Assembly (NCBI RefSeq): GCF_014646295.1
Contig: NZ_BMNE01000003.1
Location: 62,001 to 126,000 of the forward strand
Direction: 5' to 3'
DNA length: 64,000 nt
DNA from: Nocardia rhizosphaerihabitans
Lineage (GTDB): Bacteria > Actinomycetota > Actinomycetes > Mycobacteriales > Mycobacteriaceae
The first letter of the stretch is position 1. The number at the start of each line of letters is the position of its first letter. Shown here piece after piece: positions 53,215 to 63,257 of the stretch. The position numbers and the translations under genes were made by a program. Below the pieces are notes generated by a model. The model saw nothing but the letters and a program-made list of their open reading frames with translations. It had not been told where the DNA came from and ran no database searches.

Positions 53215-53443
53215 AGTCCGTGCAGCAGTCCCGGTCGGCGCTGACGGCGCGGTGGGCCAGCGGCGGATTGCAGGCGCCGAGGATGCGGTAGTCCTCGATG
53301 TCTGCACCGATCTTGGCCTTCAGTGTGGCTTTCATATCGATATCGGTGAGAACTCCGAACCCTTATGCGGACAGGGCGGTTCGAATCAGTTCGACAGCTT
53401 CGTCGAAGCTCGTGTGAACGGTGGTGGACACTGCCGGGCTCAT
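53215..53443 (-). pseudogene. DUF302 protein, truncated by the IS3 remnant
   Basis: The minus strand reads STTVHTSFDEAVELIRTALS, an in-frame TAA, then [20 protein letters not shown] and [20 protein letters not shown], the DUF302 signature. Homology ends where the IS3-type sequence begins. DUF302 genes commonly lie with DUF2892 and CsoR-family genes, as here. Confidence 0.85.
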
Positions 53444-53477
53444 GATCGGTAGCGTTTCGGTCGGTGGATGTTCGTCG

Positions 53478-53723
53478 TCAGCGACGCGGTGTCGGGCAGT
53501 CGGCGGAGGTGGCCGGAACGCCGGCGCGCTGCAGCAGCAATGTCGCGGGGCACCAGCCGACGGCGCTGTAGAACAGCAGATTCGCGCCGACGAAACCGGT
53601 GAAGATCAGCCACCACTGCGAAAACGTGACCGCGAGCAGGACGCTGATCAGAACGAAGGCGCCTGCGAGTAGCGGCACGAGGCGCTCGATCGACCAGCCC
53701 TGGTGTCGGGGGAGATTCGGCAT
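53478..53723 (-). CDS. DUF2892 (YgaP-like) membrane protein
   Basis: 81 residues, two membrane spans (LVPLLAGAFVLISVLLAVTF and WLIFTGFVGANLLFYSAVG) and a terminal WCPATLLLQRAGV, the hallmark of the YgaP C-terminal domain without rhodanese. ATG 53723 is chosen; a TTG five codons upstream is possible. It follows the CstR-like repressor gene by 43 bases and is probably in its operon, hinting at sulfur or persulfide chemistry. Confidence 0.85.
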   Translation of the reverse strand: MPNLPRHQGWSIERLVPLLAGAFVLISVLLAVTFSQWWLIFTGFVGANLLFYSAVGWCPATLLLQRAGVPATSADCPTPRR

Positions 53724-53766
53724 GGGCAATTCATCCAATCATGTTGCTCGCCAGCACATTGTGTGA

Positions 53767-54057
<291 letters not shown>

Positions 54058-54066
54058 TCACCCCGC

Positions 54067-54082
54067 ATACCCCCGGGGGTAT
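54067..54082. promoter_or_regulatory. CsoR/CstR operator, perfect palindrome
   Basis: ATACCCCCGGGGGTAT, the ATAC-(G/C tract)-GTAT form bound by CsoR-family repressors, directly upstream of the repressor gene. Confidence 0.85.
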
Positions 54083-54119
54083 CCACGGGCCCGCCGGCGG
54101 CGAGCCCGTGGATGTGATC

Positions 54120-56279
54120 TCAGTGGTGGGCGAAGCTGATGGAGGGGAGAACCTTGCGCAGCCACGCGGGGGACCACCACGCGGCGTGGCCGGTCAAGCG
54201 CAGCAGCACGGGCAGGAGCACCAGCCGGACCGCGAAGGCGTCGAGCATCACCGCCACGCCGAGGATGATTCCCATCTCCTTGGGTGGCAGCGGCTCGGCG
54301 AGTGCGAAGGTGAAGAACACCGCGACCATGACCGCCGCGGCGGCGAAGATCACCCGGCCGGAATGGGCCATCCCGTCGACCTGCGCGATCTCGGGGTCAC
54401 CGGAGTGTTCGTAGTGCTCCTTGGCGGTCGCCAGCAGGAACACTGTGTAATCCATCGCGATGGCGAAGATCATCGCGAAGAAGAACACCGGCCCCCAGCC
54501 GTCGAGGAACCCTTGCGGAGTGAATCCGAGCAGGCCCGCACTGTGGCCGTCCTGGAAGATCAGGCGCGCGACCCCGAACGCCGCGGCGGTCGACAGCAGA
54601 CTGACCACGGTGCCCAGCACGGCGATCAACGGCGCCTGGAGTGCGATCAGCAACAGTGCGAAGCCCAGCACCAGGATGATTCCGACGATGATCGGCAGGT
54701 ATTTGTCCAGGGCGTCCTGCAAATCCAGGTTCTCGGCTGGAGCACCGCCTGCCAGCGCGTCGGCCGGCATGGTGTCACGCAGGTCGTCCAGGATGTCGCC
54801 CATCCGCTCGTCCGATGGGTCGACGTCGGGCAGTGCCTGCATCATGACCAGGCCGCTACCGTCGGTCGCGGGCTGGGCGGGGGTGACCATGCTGATGCCG
54901 TCGACGGTTCTGGCGGCTTCGGCGACCTGTGTGGCCTCACCTGTCGGGGCGATGATCTGGATCATGCCCGGCGCACCCTCGCCCATCTGGGCCTGCACGA
55001 GTTCGTAGCCCTGCCGGACCGGCGCGTCATCGGGCACGACCTGGATCGAGGGCATCGCCACCTTCAGGCCGACGACAGGCACCGACAGCGCGATCAGCAC
55101 GAGTAGTGCGCCGATGGCGAACGGCCAGGGCTTGTCGTGCAGCAACTTGCCCCACGCCTCGAATCGCGGTGAGCGGTGCTGCTGGCGCTTGGCGTACGGC
55201 AGTGCGCCCGCGTTGACCTTGCTGCCCAGGGCGCCCAGTGCCGCCGGCAGCAGCGTCATGGTGGCGAGCAGAACGAATGTGACCGCGAACATGATGCCGA
55301 CCGCCATGGTGCGCACGGCTGGTGCCGGCACGATCAGCACGGCCGACAGGCTGACCAGGACGGTGAGTCCGGACAGCACAACGGCCTTCCCTGCCGTGTC
55401 CATGGTCTCGGCGACGGCTGCTCTGGAATTCGGTGCGGTGGTGAGCGCGTCACGGAAACGGGCAACGATGAACAGTGCGTAATCGATGCCCAGCGCGAGG
55501 GCGAACATCATCGCGAAGTTCATCGCCCACACCGAGATCGGGGTGACCTGGTTCAGCAGGACCAATCCGCCCGCGGACGCGATCAGCCCCGCCAGGGTCA
55601 GCAGGAGCGGCAGCCCGGCGGCGACCATCGACCCGAAGGCCAGCACCATGATCGCCAATGTGACTGGCCACGAGAACAACTCGGCCTTGATCATGGCGTC
55701 ATGGTTGGCCTTGTTGAAGTCGCTCCACAGCGCTGAGGCGCCGGTCGGGTAGACGTCGATCCCGTCCCCCGACACCGCGGTGAGCGCTTCCTTGTGTTCG
55801 TCGACGGCTTTGACCATGTCGTCGGTGGAGGCGTTGGCGCCGGCGATGAGGATGCCGGTGTGTCCGTCCGGGCTGATGGACATCCCGGGCTGTGGTGCGA
55901 TCACCTCGCCGAAGCGGGAATCCCCTTCGAACACGGTGCCGATCTCTTCGAGAGCCTGCTGAACTTGTGGACTGTCGACGGTGTAGGCGTCGGAATGGAC
56001 GACGACCTGCACCGCCGCTGAGGAATTGCCTCCGAAGTGCTGCTGCGCCAGCTCGCGCACGCGCACCGATTCCGAACCGTTGGCCTGCCAGCCTGCCCCT
56101 GCGAGCGAGTCGAACACGCTCGGTGCGGCGGAGCCGAGGGCGACCAGCAGCACGAGCCACACGCCGACAACGAGCCTGGACCGGCCCGCCATCGTCGCGC
56201 CGAGCCGACCCAGGATACCGCCGGATATGCCCGGCGGTTCCGTGCTTCGAGCTGGGGAAACCGTCAGAGAGTCGCTCAT
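54120..56279 (-). CDS. MMPL/RND family transporter
   Basis: About 719 residues with the twofold RND layout: a helix near residue 35, a large extracytoplasmic loop (45-185), a helix bundle with ALALGIDYALFIVARFRDAL, a second loop (390-530) and a second bundle with FAMIFAIAMDYTVFLLATAK. The paired GIDY/AMDY sites are the proton-relay Asp-Tyr pairs of MmpL proteins. ATG 56279 (or 56282) follows GAAAGGA. Two ATACCCC-type operators lie just upstream, so it appears to be under CstR-like control, an unusual regulator for an MMPL protein. Confidence 0.9.
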   Translation of the reverse strand: MSDSLTVSPARSTEPPGISGGILGRLGATMAGRSRLVVGVWLVLLVALGSAAPSVFDSLAGAGWQANGSESVRVRELAQQHFGGNSSAAVQVVVHSDAYTVDSPQVQQALEEIGTVFEGDSRFGEVIAPQPGMSISPDGHTGILIAGANASTDDMVKAVDEHKEALTAVSGDGIDVYPTGASALWSDFNKANHDAMIKAELFSWPVTLAIMVLAFGSMVAAGLPLLLTLAGLIASAGGLVLLNQVTPISVWAMNFAMMFALALGIDYALFIVARFRDALTTAPNSRAAVAETMDTAGKAVVLSGLTVLVSLSAVLIVPAPAVRTMAVGIMFAVTFVLLATMTLLPAALGALGSKVNAGALPYAKRQQHRSPRFEAWGKLLHDKPWPFAIGALLVLIALSVPVVGLKVAMPSIQVVPDDAPVRQGYELVQAQMGEGAPGMIQIIAPTGEATQVAEAARTVDGISMVTPAQPATDGSGLVMMQALPDVDPSDERMGDILDDLRDTMPADALAGGAPAENLDLQDALDKYLPIIVGIILVLGFALLLIALQAPLIAVLGTVVSLLSTAAAFGVARLIFQDGHSAGLLGFTPQGFLDGWGPVFFFAMIFAIAMDYTVFLLATAKEHYEHSGDPEIAQVDGMAHSGRVIFAAAAVMVAVFFTFALAEPLPPKEMGIILGVAVMLDAFAVRLVLLPVLLRLTGHAAWWSPAWLRKVLPSISFAHH

Positions 56280-56292
56280 CATTCTTCCTTTC

Positions 56293-56343
56293 ATACCCCT
56301 GGGGGTATATTGACTGTCGAGCCAAAGATACCCCCTGGGGTAT
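56293..56343. promoter_or_regulatory. two CsoR/CstR operators in the MMPL/reductase divergent region
   Basis: ATACCCCTGGGGGTAT at 56293-56308 and ATACCCCCTGGGGTAT at 56328-56343, 35 bases apart start to start. The left one abuts the MMPL ribosome binding site; the right one faces the broken reductase gene. Confidence 0.85.
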
Positions 56344-56401
56344 AAAAATCGGAAGAGTGGCATGCGGCACAGGCCGTGCCGAGACCGCTAGGAGACGCGA
56401 G

Positions 56402-57033
56402 ATGAGAGTTGTGATCGTTGGTGGGGTTGCCGGGGGGTATGTCGGCAGCTGCGCGTTTGCGTCGACTGGATGAATCGGCCGAGATCGTCGTTTTCGAGCG
56501 TGGCGATCACGTCTCGTTCGCGAACTGCGGTCTGCCCTACTACGTCGGCGCGTGATCCCTAAGCGGGAATCGTTGCTGCTGCAGACCCCGAAGGGGCTCT
56601 CCGCGCGGTTTCGCCTGGACGTGCGAGTGCGCCATGAAGTCGTCGCGGTGGATCCGGTCGCACGTACGGTGATCGTCCATGAGGTGGATACAGCTCGCGA
56701 GTATGTCGAATCCTTCGATGAGCTGGTGTGAGTACCGGTGCGTCAGCGGTTGTGCGGCCTGTCCCCGGAGTGGGACGCGCGCTGGTGTTGCGGGATGTCG
56801 AGGATGTGGACCGCATGGTTGAGGCGGTGGCCGACGCGCGGTCGGTGGTGGTCGTCGGTGCCGGATTCATCGGCGTGGAGCTGGCCGAAAACCTGGTGTG
56901 GCGGGGAATCTCGACCACGGTGGTAGAACGCGGTACGCAGGTGGCGGCGCCGGCGCCGCTGGATGTCGAGATGGCGGCGCCGGTCGCTGCCGAGATGCCG
57001 GCTAATCGCCTGATATCGGTCTGTCGCCGGTGA
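56402..57033 (+). pseudogene. CoA-disulfide reductase-like flavoenzyme, frameshifted and truncated
   Basis: Reads MRVVIVGGVAGG, shifts frame to MSAAARLRRLDESAEIVVFE and HVSFANCGLPYYVG (redox Cys present), then shifts again to IPKRESLLLQTPKGLSARF and, after a third break, STGASAVVRPVPGV and VVVVGAGFIGVELAENL. Homology stops around 57000, so the dimerisation domain is gone. The intact enzyme would be a CoADR-type persulfide/CoA-disulfide reductase, consistent with the CstR operator upstream. Confidence 0.87.
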
Positions 57034-57290
57034 AAGTTTCTGGCTGGCAAAGAGTTCGATCTGGTACCTGGAGCATCCCGAAGCGAACTCCGGCACCGCA
57101 GCACCTGCGTGCTCGTTGGGCTTGCTGTGTGTCTCGTCGGGCTGCCGATCCTGCTGGATCGAGACGGGTCGCATCCACATGCGACCGCGGATGACCCTCG
57201 TTCTTTGGGTGGGCGATTGAGGATCGAAGCGGTTGTCCGCTCTAGGTGGCCAGCTGCCGACCTTGCCGCTGTCCCTGGATCGGTGCGTGA

Positions 57291-57863
57291 TCAAGGCGCT
57301 TCGAGATGGATCTGGAGCAGTTCGCGGAGTTGGTCGTGTGTGCGGATGAGGGGCGCGATGCTGTGGTCTGCGATCGACATCATGACCGCGCCTTCGATTG
57401 CCGCGATTGTCATCGTCGCGAGGCTCTGAGCTGTCCGTTCCGGTACGCCCTGTGCGATAGCTTTCTCGGCAAGGTGCTGTTCCCAGCGTCGGAATGCCTG
57501 GCTGGAAAGTTCTCGGGCGCCTGGTGCTTCGCTGCCGCCGTATGCTGCGGCGGCTATCGGGCATCCGGACTGGTAGTCGCTGGTCACCAGCACCCATTTC
57601 CAGTACTCGACGAACGCGTCCAGCATTTCCGGTGGGGAGAGCGCTTCGGCCATCTGCTCGATCATCTGTTCGATCCAGGCCCCCGCGGTCCGGACGGACT
57701 CCTCGATCAACTCGGTCTTTCCTCCGGGAAAGTGCTTATAGATCGACTGTCGAGCGGTGCCGCTGTGCTCGAGTAGATCGGCCACCCCGGTGCCGGCCAC
57801 TCCTCGGCGTCGGATGAGTTCGATCGCGCTGTCGATCAACCGCCGCCGTGCGTCCGCAGCCAT
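57291..57863 (-). CDS. TetR family regulator, LmrA/YxaF-like
   Basis: 190 residues. HTH reads RRRGVAGTGVADLLEHSGTA then RQSIYKHFPGGKTELIEESV; the FPGGK motif is typical of the LmrA/YxaF/QacR-related group that controls drug exporters. ATG 57863 has GGGGAGAG upstream. It diverges from the AurF-like oxygenase/MFS operon, with a TAGACCAATTGGT site between them. Confidence 0.9.
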   Translation of the reverse strand: MAADARRRLIDSAIELIRRRGVAGTGVADLLEHSGTARQSIYKHFPGGKTELIEESVRTAGAWIEQMIEQMAEALSPPEMLDAFVEYWKWVLVTSDYQSGCPIAAAAYGGSEAPGARELSSQAFRRWEQHLAEKAIAQGVPERTAQSLATMTIAAIEGAVMMSIADHSIAPLIRTHDQLRELLQIHLEAP

Positions 57864-57917
57864 GAGTCTCTCCCCGCCTCGGTACCAGACCACAAGCCTA
57901 GCGGCGATCCTAAAAGT

Positions 57918-57932
57918 AGACCAATTGGTGCT
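57918..57932. promoter_or_regulatory. LmrA-type TetR operator candidate
   Basis: TAGACCAATTGGTGC contains the palindrome ACCAATTGGT. The TAGACC half-site is the one known for LmrA/YxaF-type repressors. A weaker AGACCATCTGTTCT is at 57991-58004. Confidence 0.6.
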
Positions 57933-58060
57933 CTCTTCGGTGTTGCCGATCTGAAAAACCCTGGATGCCGAGGCGATCTCCGCTTGCGGCAGACCATCTG
58001 TTCTACTAGCCTAGCCATAGTGTGACGGGCAGTTACATACAATCGTGCGAGGAGAGATCA

Positions 58061-59071
58061 ATGGCGATCGAACTGAACGAAATCCGGGTGGGTGACGATC
58101 TCGTAGGCGAGGCCGGGGCATACGCAGACGCGTTGTCGCTGTTGTCGGAGGGTTCGGTGCACCGGCGCTTCGACCCGTATCTCGATATCGACTGGGAGGA
58201 TCCGGATTTCGACGCCGACGCCGCGCCTGAGCGCTGGATCCTGACGGTGTCCGGTGAGATGCTGGGACCTCACCGCTGGTATCGGGCGTTGCCGCGCGAG
58301 CGCCAGATCGCGATCGGCAAGTATCGTCAATCCAATATCGCGAAGGTCGGTTTGCAGTTCGAGCTGCTGCTGATCAGCGGCATGATCCAGCACACCTACC
58401 GGCTGCCCAACGGCTCGCCGGAGTTCCGGTACTGCACTCACGAAATCATCGAGGAGTGCAATCACAACCTGATGTTCCAGGAGATGGTCAACCGCATCGG
58501 TATCGACGTGCCCGGGATGACCCCATGGTTGAAAACGCTGCTCGGATACGTGGTCGGGCCTGCCGGAGCGTTGTTTCCGAACCTGTTCTTCATGGGTGTA
58601 CTGGCCGGTGAGGAGCCCATCGATCACATCCAGAAGGCGATCCTGCGCTCCGGCGAGGAGGTGCATCCGATCATGCGCTCGGTGATGGCCATCCACGTGG
58701 CCGAGGAAGCACGCCACATCTCGTTCGCACACGAATTCCTCAAACAGCGCGTGCCGCAAGCCAATCCGGTTCACAAGCTGGGCTTGTCGATGGCCTTGCC
58801 GATCATCATGTTCGCGCTCGGCCGAGCTATCGTCACCCCGCCGCGGGCGTTCTTCGCTGAGGCCGGCATCCCCCACTCGGTGCGCAGGGAAGTGTTCTAC
58901 GGCTCGCCGGATTCGAGACAGGCCTTCGCCGACTTCTTCGCAGATGTCCGCGCACTAGCCGCTGAGATCGGGTTGCTCAACCCGATCTCCCGTCGGATGT
59001 GGAAGGTACTCGGTATCGACGGGCCCACCACCCGCTTCCGATCCGAACCCCTCCGGCGCACGGCGTCCTGA
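58061..59071 (+). CDS. AurF-like diiron oxygenase
   Basis: 336 residues, all-helical. Carboxylate/His iron-ligand motifs are CTHEIIEECNHNLMFQEMV and AIHVAEEARHISFAHEF (E..H patterns), with a further helix QFELLLISGMIQHT. The family includes the p-aminobenzoate N-oxygenase AurF and acyl-carrier-linked relatives. No amino acid or nitro biosynthesis genes are close, so the substrate is unknown. ATG 58061 follows GAGGAGAGA. It is first in a TetR-controlled operon with an exporter and a CrtI-like enzyme. Confidence 0.87.
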   Translation: MAIELNEIRVGDDLVGEAGAYADALSLLSEGSVHRRFDPYLDIDWEDPDFDADAAPERWILTVSGEMLGPHRWYRALPRERQIAIGKYRQSNIAKVGLQFELLLISGMIQHTYRLPNGSPEFRYCTHEIIEECNHNLMFQEMVNRIGIDVPGMTPWLKTLLGYVVGPAGALFPNLFFMGVLAGEEPIDHIQKAILRSGEEVHPIMRSVMAIHVAEEARHISFAHEFLKQRVPQANPVHKLGLSMALPIIMFALGRAIVTPPRAFFAEAGIPHSVRREVFYGSPDSRQAFADFFADVRALAAEIGLLNPISRRMWKVLGIDGPTTRFRSEPLRRTAS

Positions 59072-59231
59072 TCCTTGGCGTTCCCGTCCAAGCCGGTGCT
59101 GTCGCGGAATTGAGCCGCCGCCGCCAGCACCTTTGTGGCTGTCGGCCCGGGCTGAGCCCATGGGCTCAGCCGGGTCGGCAGCCACCCTCCCGAGCTCGCC
59201 CCCATCGCATTGACGAGGAGTCGATCCCATC

Positions 59232-60852
59232 ATGCCCCACCCACCTGTTGTGGAACCAGCCGAGCGGGCAACGCAGACGTCAGTCCTGAGCAGGCAGGGG
59301 AGATGGCTGGCCCTGGTCGTCATCTGCGCTGCGGAATTGCTTGTGGTGCTCGACAACACCGTCGTTCAACGTCGCATTGCCGTCTCTGGGCGTGCAGTTG
59401 CACGCCAGTTTCGGCGGGTTGCAGTGGGTGGTCGATGCCTACACGCTCACCTTCGCGGGCCTGCTGCTGGCGTTCGGTCATCTCGGCGACCGCTTCGGCC
59501 GACGCAAGGTGATGATGCTCGGACTGGTAGGCGTTGCCATCATGTCCGTGGGTGGCGCATCGGCGACCGATCTCGGCCAGGTGATCGCCGCTCGTGCCGC
59601 GATGGGAGTGTTCGCCGCCGCTGTCTTCCCGGCGACTTTGGCGATGATCATCAACATCTTCACCGACGTCAAGGAACGGGCTATCGCTATCGCCGCGTGG
59701 ACCGCGATGGCCGGCTTCGCTATCGCGATCGGGCCCACTGCTGGCGGCTGGCTACTCGAGCACTTCTCCTGGCACTCGGTATTCTGGGTGAATATCCCGG
59801 TCGCCGTGGTCATCTTGGTTTTTGCTCGCCTACTGGTCCCGGAGTCGAGGGCCGCACACACCGGCAGGCTCGATGTCGTCGGCATCGCTCTGTCGCTGCT
59901 GAGCGTCACCGCCTTGGTGTGGACAATTATCGAGGCACCGAATCAGGGCTGGCTTTCCCCGATCAGCCTGGTCGGCTTTGTCTTCGCGGTGGTCTGCTTC
60001 GCGGTGTTCGTCCGGTGGGAGATGCGAACCAGCTCGCCGGTGCTGAACATGAGCCTGTTCCGTATCCGGCGATTTTCCCTGCCTGCGGTGGCGATCATGG
60101 TCGCCTACTTCTCCATGTTCGGATTCTTGTTCATGATCACCCAGTACTTCCAGGGTGTGATGGAGTTGTCGCCGCTGCAGTTCGGTGTGCATTCATTGCC
60201 ATTCGCCGTGGCTATCGCGGTCGGTGCCCCACTGGCGACACTCATCGCCCAGAAGGTCGGTACCACCGCGGTCATTGTCTTCGGTCTGGTGGTGATGAGT
60301 GTCGGGATGTTCATCGCCGGTCAGGTGAATGTGGAGACGCCGTATATGGGTCCTGTGCTGGTCTCGATGGTGCTGATGGGGCTGGGGTTGGCGATCGTGC
60401 AGGGTCCGGCGACGGAATCGATCATGTCGTCGGTGGCTCTCGACGAGGCGGGAGCCGGTTCGGCGGTCAACGACACCACCCGCGAGGCGGGCGGCACTCT
60501 CGGGGTCGCGGTGCTGGGGTCAATCGTGGCGTCGGTGTATACGACCAAGGTCGGCCCACGCATCGATGCCATCCCCGACTTCCTGATGACTGCGAACGAG
60601 AAGAGCTTTGCTCGCGAAAGTGTCATCGCCGTACTGGAAATGGTCAAGCGGCCCACCAACCCCGCCTTCGCTCAGCAGAAGGCCGATCTGATCTACGCGA
60701 TGAAAGCCGCGTCCTTGGAGGGCTTCCAGCTCGCGTCCTATGTCACCGTATCGGCATCACTGCTCGTCGCGGTCGTCATCGCCATCTTCCTGCCGTGGAA
60801 ACCCGCGGACGGATCTGTGCTCCTCGCATGGAAAGAGAGGAGCAATCCATGA
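59232..60852 (+). CDS. MFS drug exporter (DHA2), one frameshift near the N-terminus
   Basis: The first 45 residues (ending LVVICAAELLVVLDNTVV) are in one frame; NVALPSLGVQLHASFGGLQW onward is in the next, requiring removal of one base at about 59363-59367. The rest is an uninterrupted 14-helix exporter with GDRFGRRK (motif A) and GVFAAAVFPATLAMI. Either a recent loss-of-function mutation or a sequencing error; a GTG at 59341 could give an N-truncated product. It follows the AurF-like gene and fits the LmrA-type regulator. Confidence 0.8.
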
Positions 60853-60947
60853 GCGGGGTGCGAACCGTACGAACTCGTCGCATCTTCTACCCGGCCTGTT
60901 CGTCGGCACCGGCTGATCGATCAGCTCGCACCTCACGAGCTCACTGA
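60849..60947 (+). CDS. 32-residue ORF overlapping the exporter stop
   Basis: ATG overlaps the exporter TGA; the product is Arg- and Ser-rich (VRTVRTRRIFYPACSSAPAD) with no recognisable domain. It may be a spurious frame or the scrap of a deleted gene between the exporter and the CrtI-like gene. Confidence 0.25.
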   Translation: MSGVRTVRTRRIFYPACSSAPADRSARTSRAH

Positions 60948-60960
60948 GAAGGGAAACACG

Positions 60961-62703
60961 ATGATGTCACCGTCGAAATCCACTCCGGCACAGTACGACT
61001 CGATTGTGATCGGATCAGGGCTGGGCGGTCTGTCAGCGGCAGCGTACCTGGCCGCTGCAGGCAAGCGCGTTCTGGTCCTGGAACAGTACAGCGCGCTCGG
61101 CGGATCCTCACATGTGTTCCGCAGGCGAGGGCGTTGGGAATTCGATTGCGGGGTCCACTATCTCGCTGAATGCGGGCCTGACGGGATCGTCTCGACGATT
61201 ATGCGTGGCCTGGCGCTCGATGACCGGTTGAACTGGCTCCCGATGGACCAGAGTGGGTTCGATCGCATCATCGGGCCTGACTTCGAACTCGCGGTGCCGG
61301 TGGGATGGGATGCCTACCTGTCGAGTTTGCTCGAGGCCTTCCCCACGGAGCGGGCCGCGGTGCAGCGCTATCACTCGGTCATGCGTCGACTGGGTGAAAT
61401 CGCCAACCGTTCCACGGTCTCGTCCCATGCGGCGGCGGGGCGTGCTCTGGCACGGTCGGGCCGAGCGGCACTCTTCGCGGCTATGCCCTTTGCTGTGTTC
61501 CTCACGACCTGCGGGTTCTCGCCACGGTCGATTCTCGCGCTGTCGGTCCAGTGCGGAGCCCTGGCCTCGACACCGCTGGAGATTCCGACCGTGGCGATGG
61601 CCGGTTTTCTGCAGGACTACGTCGGCAGCGGCTCGTTCTACCCGGAGGGCGGAGGGCAGATGCTAGCTGCCGGATTCGCCGAAGTGATCACCTCCCACGG
61701 CGGTGAAATACGCACCAACGCCCGAGTCTCCGCGATCACGCTCGCCGGCCGAACGGTGACCGGCGTCCGCTTGCGGGACGGGGAAACAATCCTCGCGCCG
61801 ACCGTGGTTTCCGACGCCGACATCATCAAAACCTTCACCGAACTCGTCGGCCTGGAGAACCTGCCGCTCGCCCAACGCGCCCGGGTCAAGAGTTGGTCCA
61901 TGTCGCGACCACTCATCAACGGCTTCTTCGGTATCGAGTTCGACACCGGCGTGCAGCCCAACAGCAACTACTTCGCGATACCTACCTGGGCGGATGCCAC
62001 GTCCCTGTGGTCGCTGGTACGTATGTCGCGACAGTTGATCGACGGTAGCGGCTTTGCCGGCAACGGGACCGAGTGGGCGCGACAGATGGCGGCCAGGCAG
62101 CCGATGTTCGTCCAGTCGTCTTCACGGCGGGATCCAGGCAATAGGCGCGCGGCACCTACCGCCAACTCGACCGTCGAGGTCCAAACGATCACTCCCTTCG
62201 ATCCCCGGCTCTGGGGCTTCGACGGCTACGACCTCACGACCGGTGATTACCGTGCGAGCAGCACCTATCAACAGGTCAAGACGATCGTGCTCGACGGCAT
62301 GGCTGAGCGTATGGAACAAGCGTTTCCGGGTTCATCGGCCCATATCAAGCTCGCGGAGTTGGGGTCGCCCGCCACACAGACGCGCTTTGTCGGCAACAGC
62401 GGTGGAGCACCGTTCGGGCTGAAGGTCAGCATCGATCAGTTCGCGAGCTTGCGTCCGGGCTCATCGACCTCGATCGGGGGACTCTTCCTCGCCGGCACGA
62501 GCACTCGCTGGGGCCCAGGAACCGTCGGCGCCATGCTCAGCGGAGTACACGCGGCAGCGGCCGTCACCGAGCGGGATCTGGTGACCGAGATCAATTCCGG
62601 TGCCGTCATCGCTGATCCTGCCGCCTTATCCGTGTGGTCGGGCGATTTCGATCCGCTCTCCACGACCCGGGGGATGAGCGCTGTGGCGGGGCAGGAGCCC
62701 TAA
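60961..62703 (+). CDS. CrtI/RetSat-like FAD-dependent desaturase or isomerase
   Basis: 580 residues. The N-terminal dinucleotide motif is IVIGSGLGGLSAAAYLAAAG, then LGGSSHVFRRRGRWEFDCGV; the C-terminal FAD motif is GGLFLAGTSTRWGPGTVGAM. These belong to the phytoene desaturase/carotenoid isomerase/retinol saturase superfamily. The long insert is typical. Substrate unknown; co-transcription with the AurF-like oxygenase suggests action on the same lipid or polyene-like molecule. AAGGGAAAC precedes the paired ATGs. Confidence 0.88.
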   Translation: MMSPSKSTPAQYDSIVIGSGLGGLSAAAYLAAAGKRVLVLEQYSALGGSSHVFRRRGRWEFDCGVHYLAECGPDGIVSTIMRGLALDDRLNWLPMDQSGFDRIIGPDFELAVPVGWDAYLSSLLEAFPTERAAVQRYHSVMRRLGEIANRSTVSSHAAAGRALARSGRAALFAAMPFAVFLTTCGFSPRSILALSVQCGALASTPLEIPTVAMAGFLQDYVGSGSFYPEGGGQMLAAGFAEVITSHGGEIRTNARVSAITLAGRTVTGVRLRDGETILAPTVVSDADIIKTFTELVGLENLPLAQRARVKSWSMSRPLINGFFGIEFDTGVQPNSNYFAIPTWADATSLWSLVRMSRQLIDGSGFAGNGTEWARQMAARQPMFVQSSSRRDPGNRRAAPTANSTVEVQTITPFDPRLWGFDGYDLTTGDYRASSTYQQVKTIVLDGMAERMEQAFPGSSAHIKLAELGSPATQTRFVGNSGGAPFGLKVSIDQFASLRPGSSTSIGGLFLAGTSTRWGPGTVGAMLSGVHAAAAVTERDLVTEINSGAVIADPAALSVWSGDFDPLSTTRGMSAVAGQEP

Positions 62704-63257
62704 CGGCATCCAACGCACCCTGTCCTGGCGCGCCGAGCCCATCCTCGACGTCGCGATGCTCGTGGCTCAGCCGAAAGACCGCGCACACCTCATGCCGCGT
62801 TCGAGGCGAGGCGTCGCTCCAAGGCAGGGTCGAGGCTGAGCACTTTCCCGCTCTCGCACTTCGACCCGCACGTCGCCCACATTCTTGACGCCGCCAACGG
62901 GCCCTGCACCGCTGCACCCCCGACCAGCATGTCAACAGACCGGGCCTATCCGCCGAACCGATCCCAGCGAACTGGTTCGGGGCACCCGGGTCGACGACCC
63001 CGATCGACCGGGATGCGTTGTTGTGGGACTGGGAGCCGACTACGACCGGTTGGCGCGCTTCTGCGGAATCCACCCCGCCTACAGCGAATTCACGCCAGCG
63101 CAGGGATCGCAGCAGCAGCTGAACGCGGTGGAGAATGTGGTGAACACGTTGCGGCGCCGCAGTGCTCAGATCGGGGTGCTGCTCGGCGTCGACGGCGCAG
63201 AAGCCGCACACTACTGGGCGCACCAACTCTGGTGGGAAACTGCCATTTCCGTCTTCT
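62704..63257. other. 554-base gap, no gene recognised
   Basis: Both strands have open frames, but none shows a known domain. The plus-strand run from about 62960 (RPGCVVVGLGADYDRLARFC) might be a decayed gene. It lies between the CrtI-like gene and the convergent MarR gene. Confidence 0.35.
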
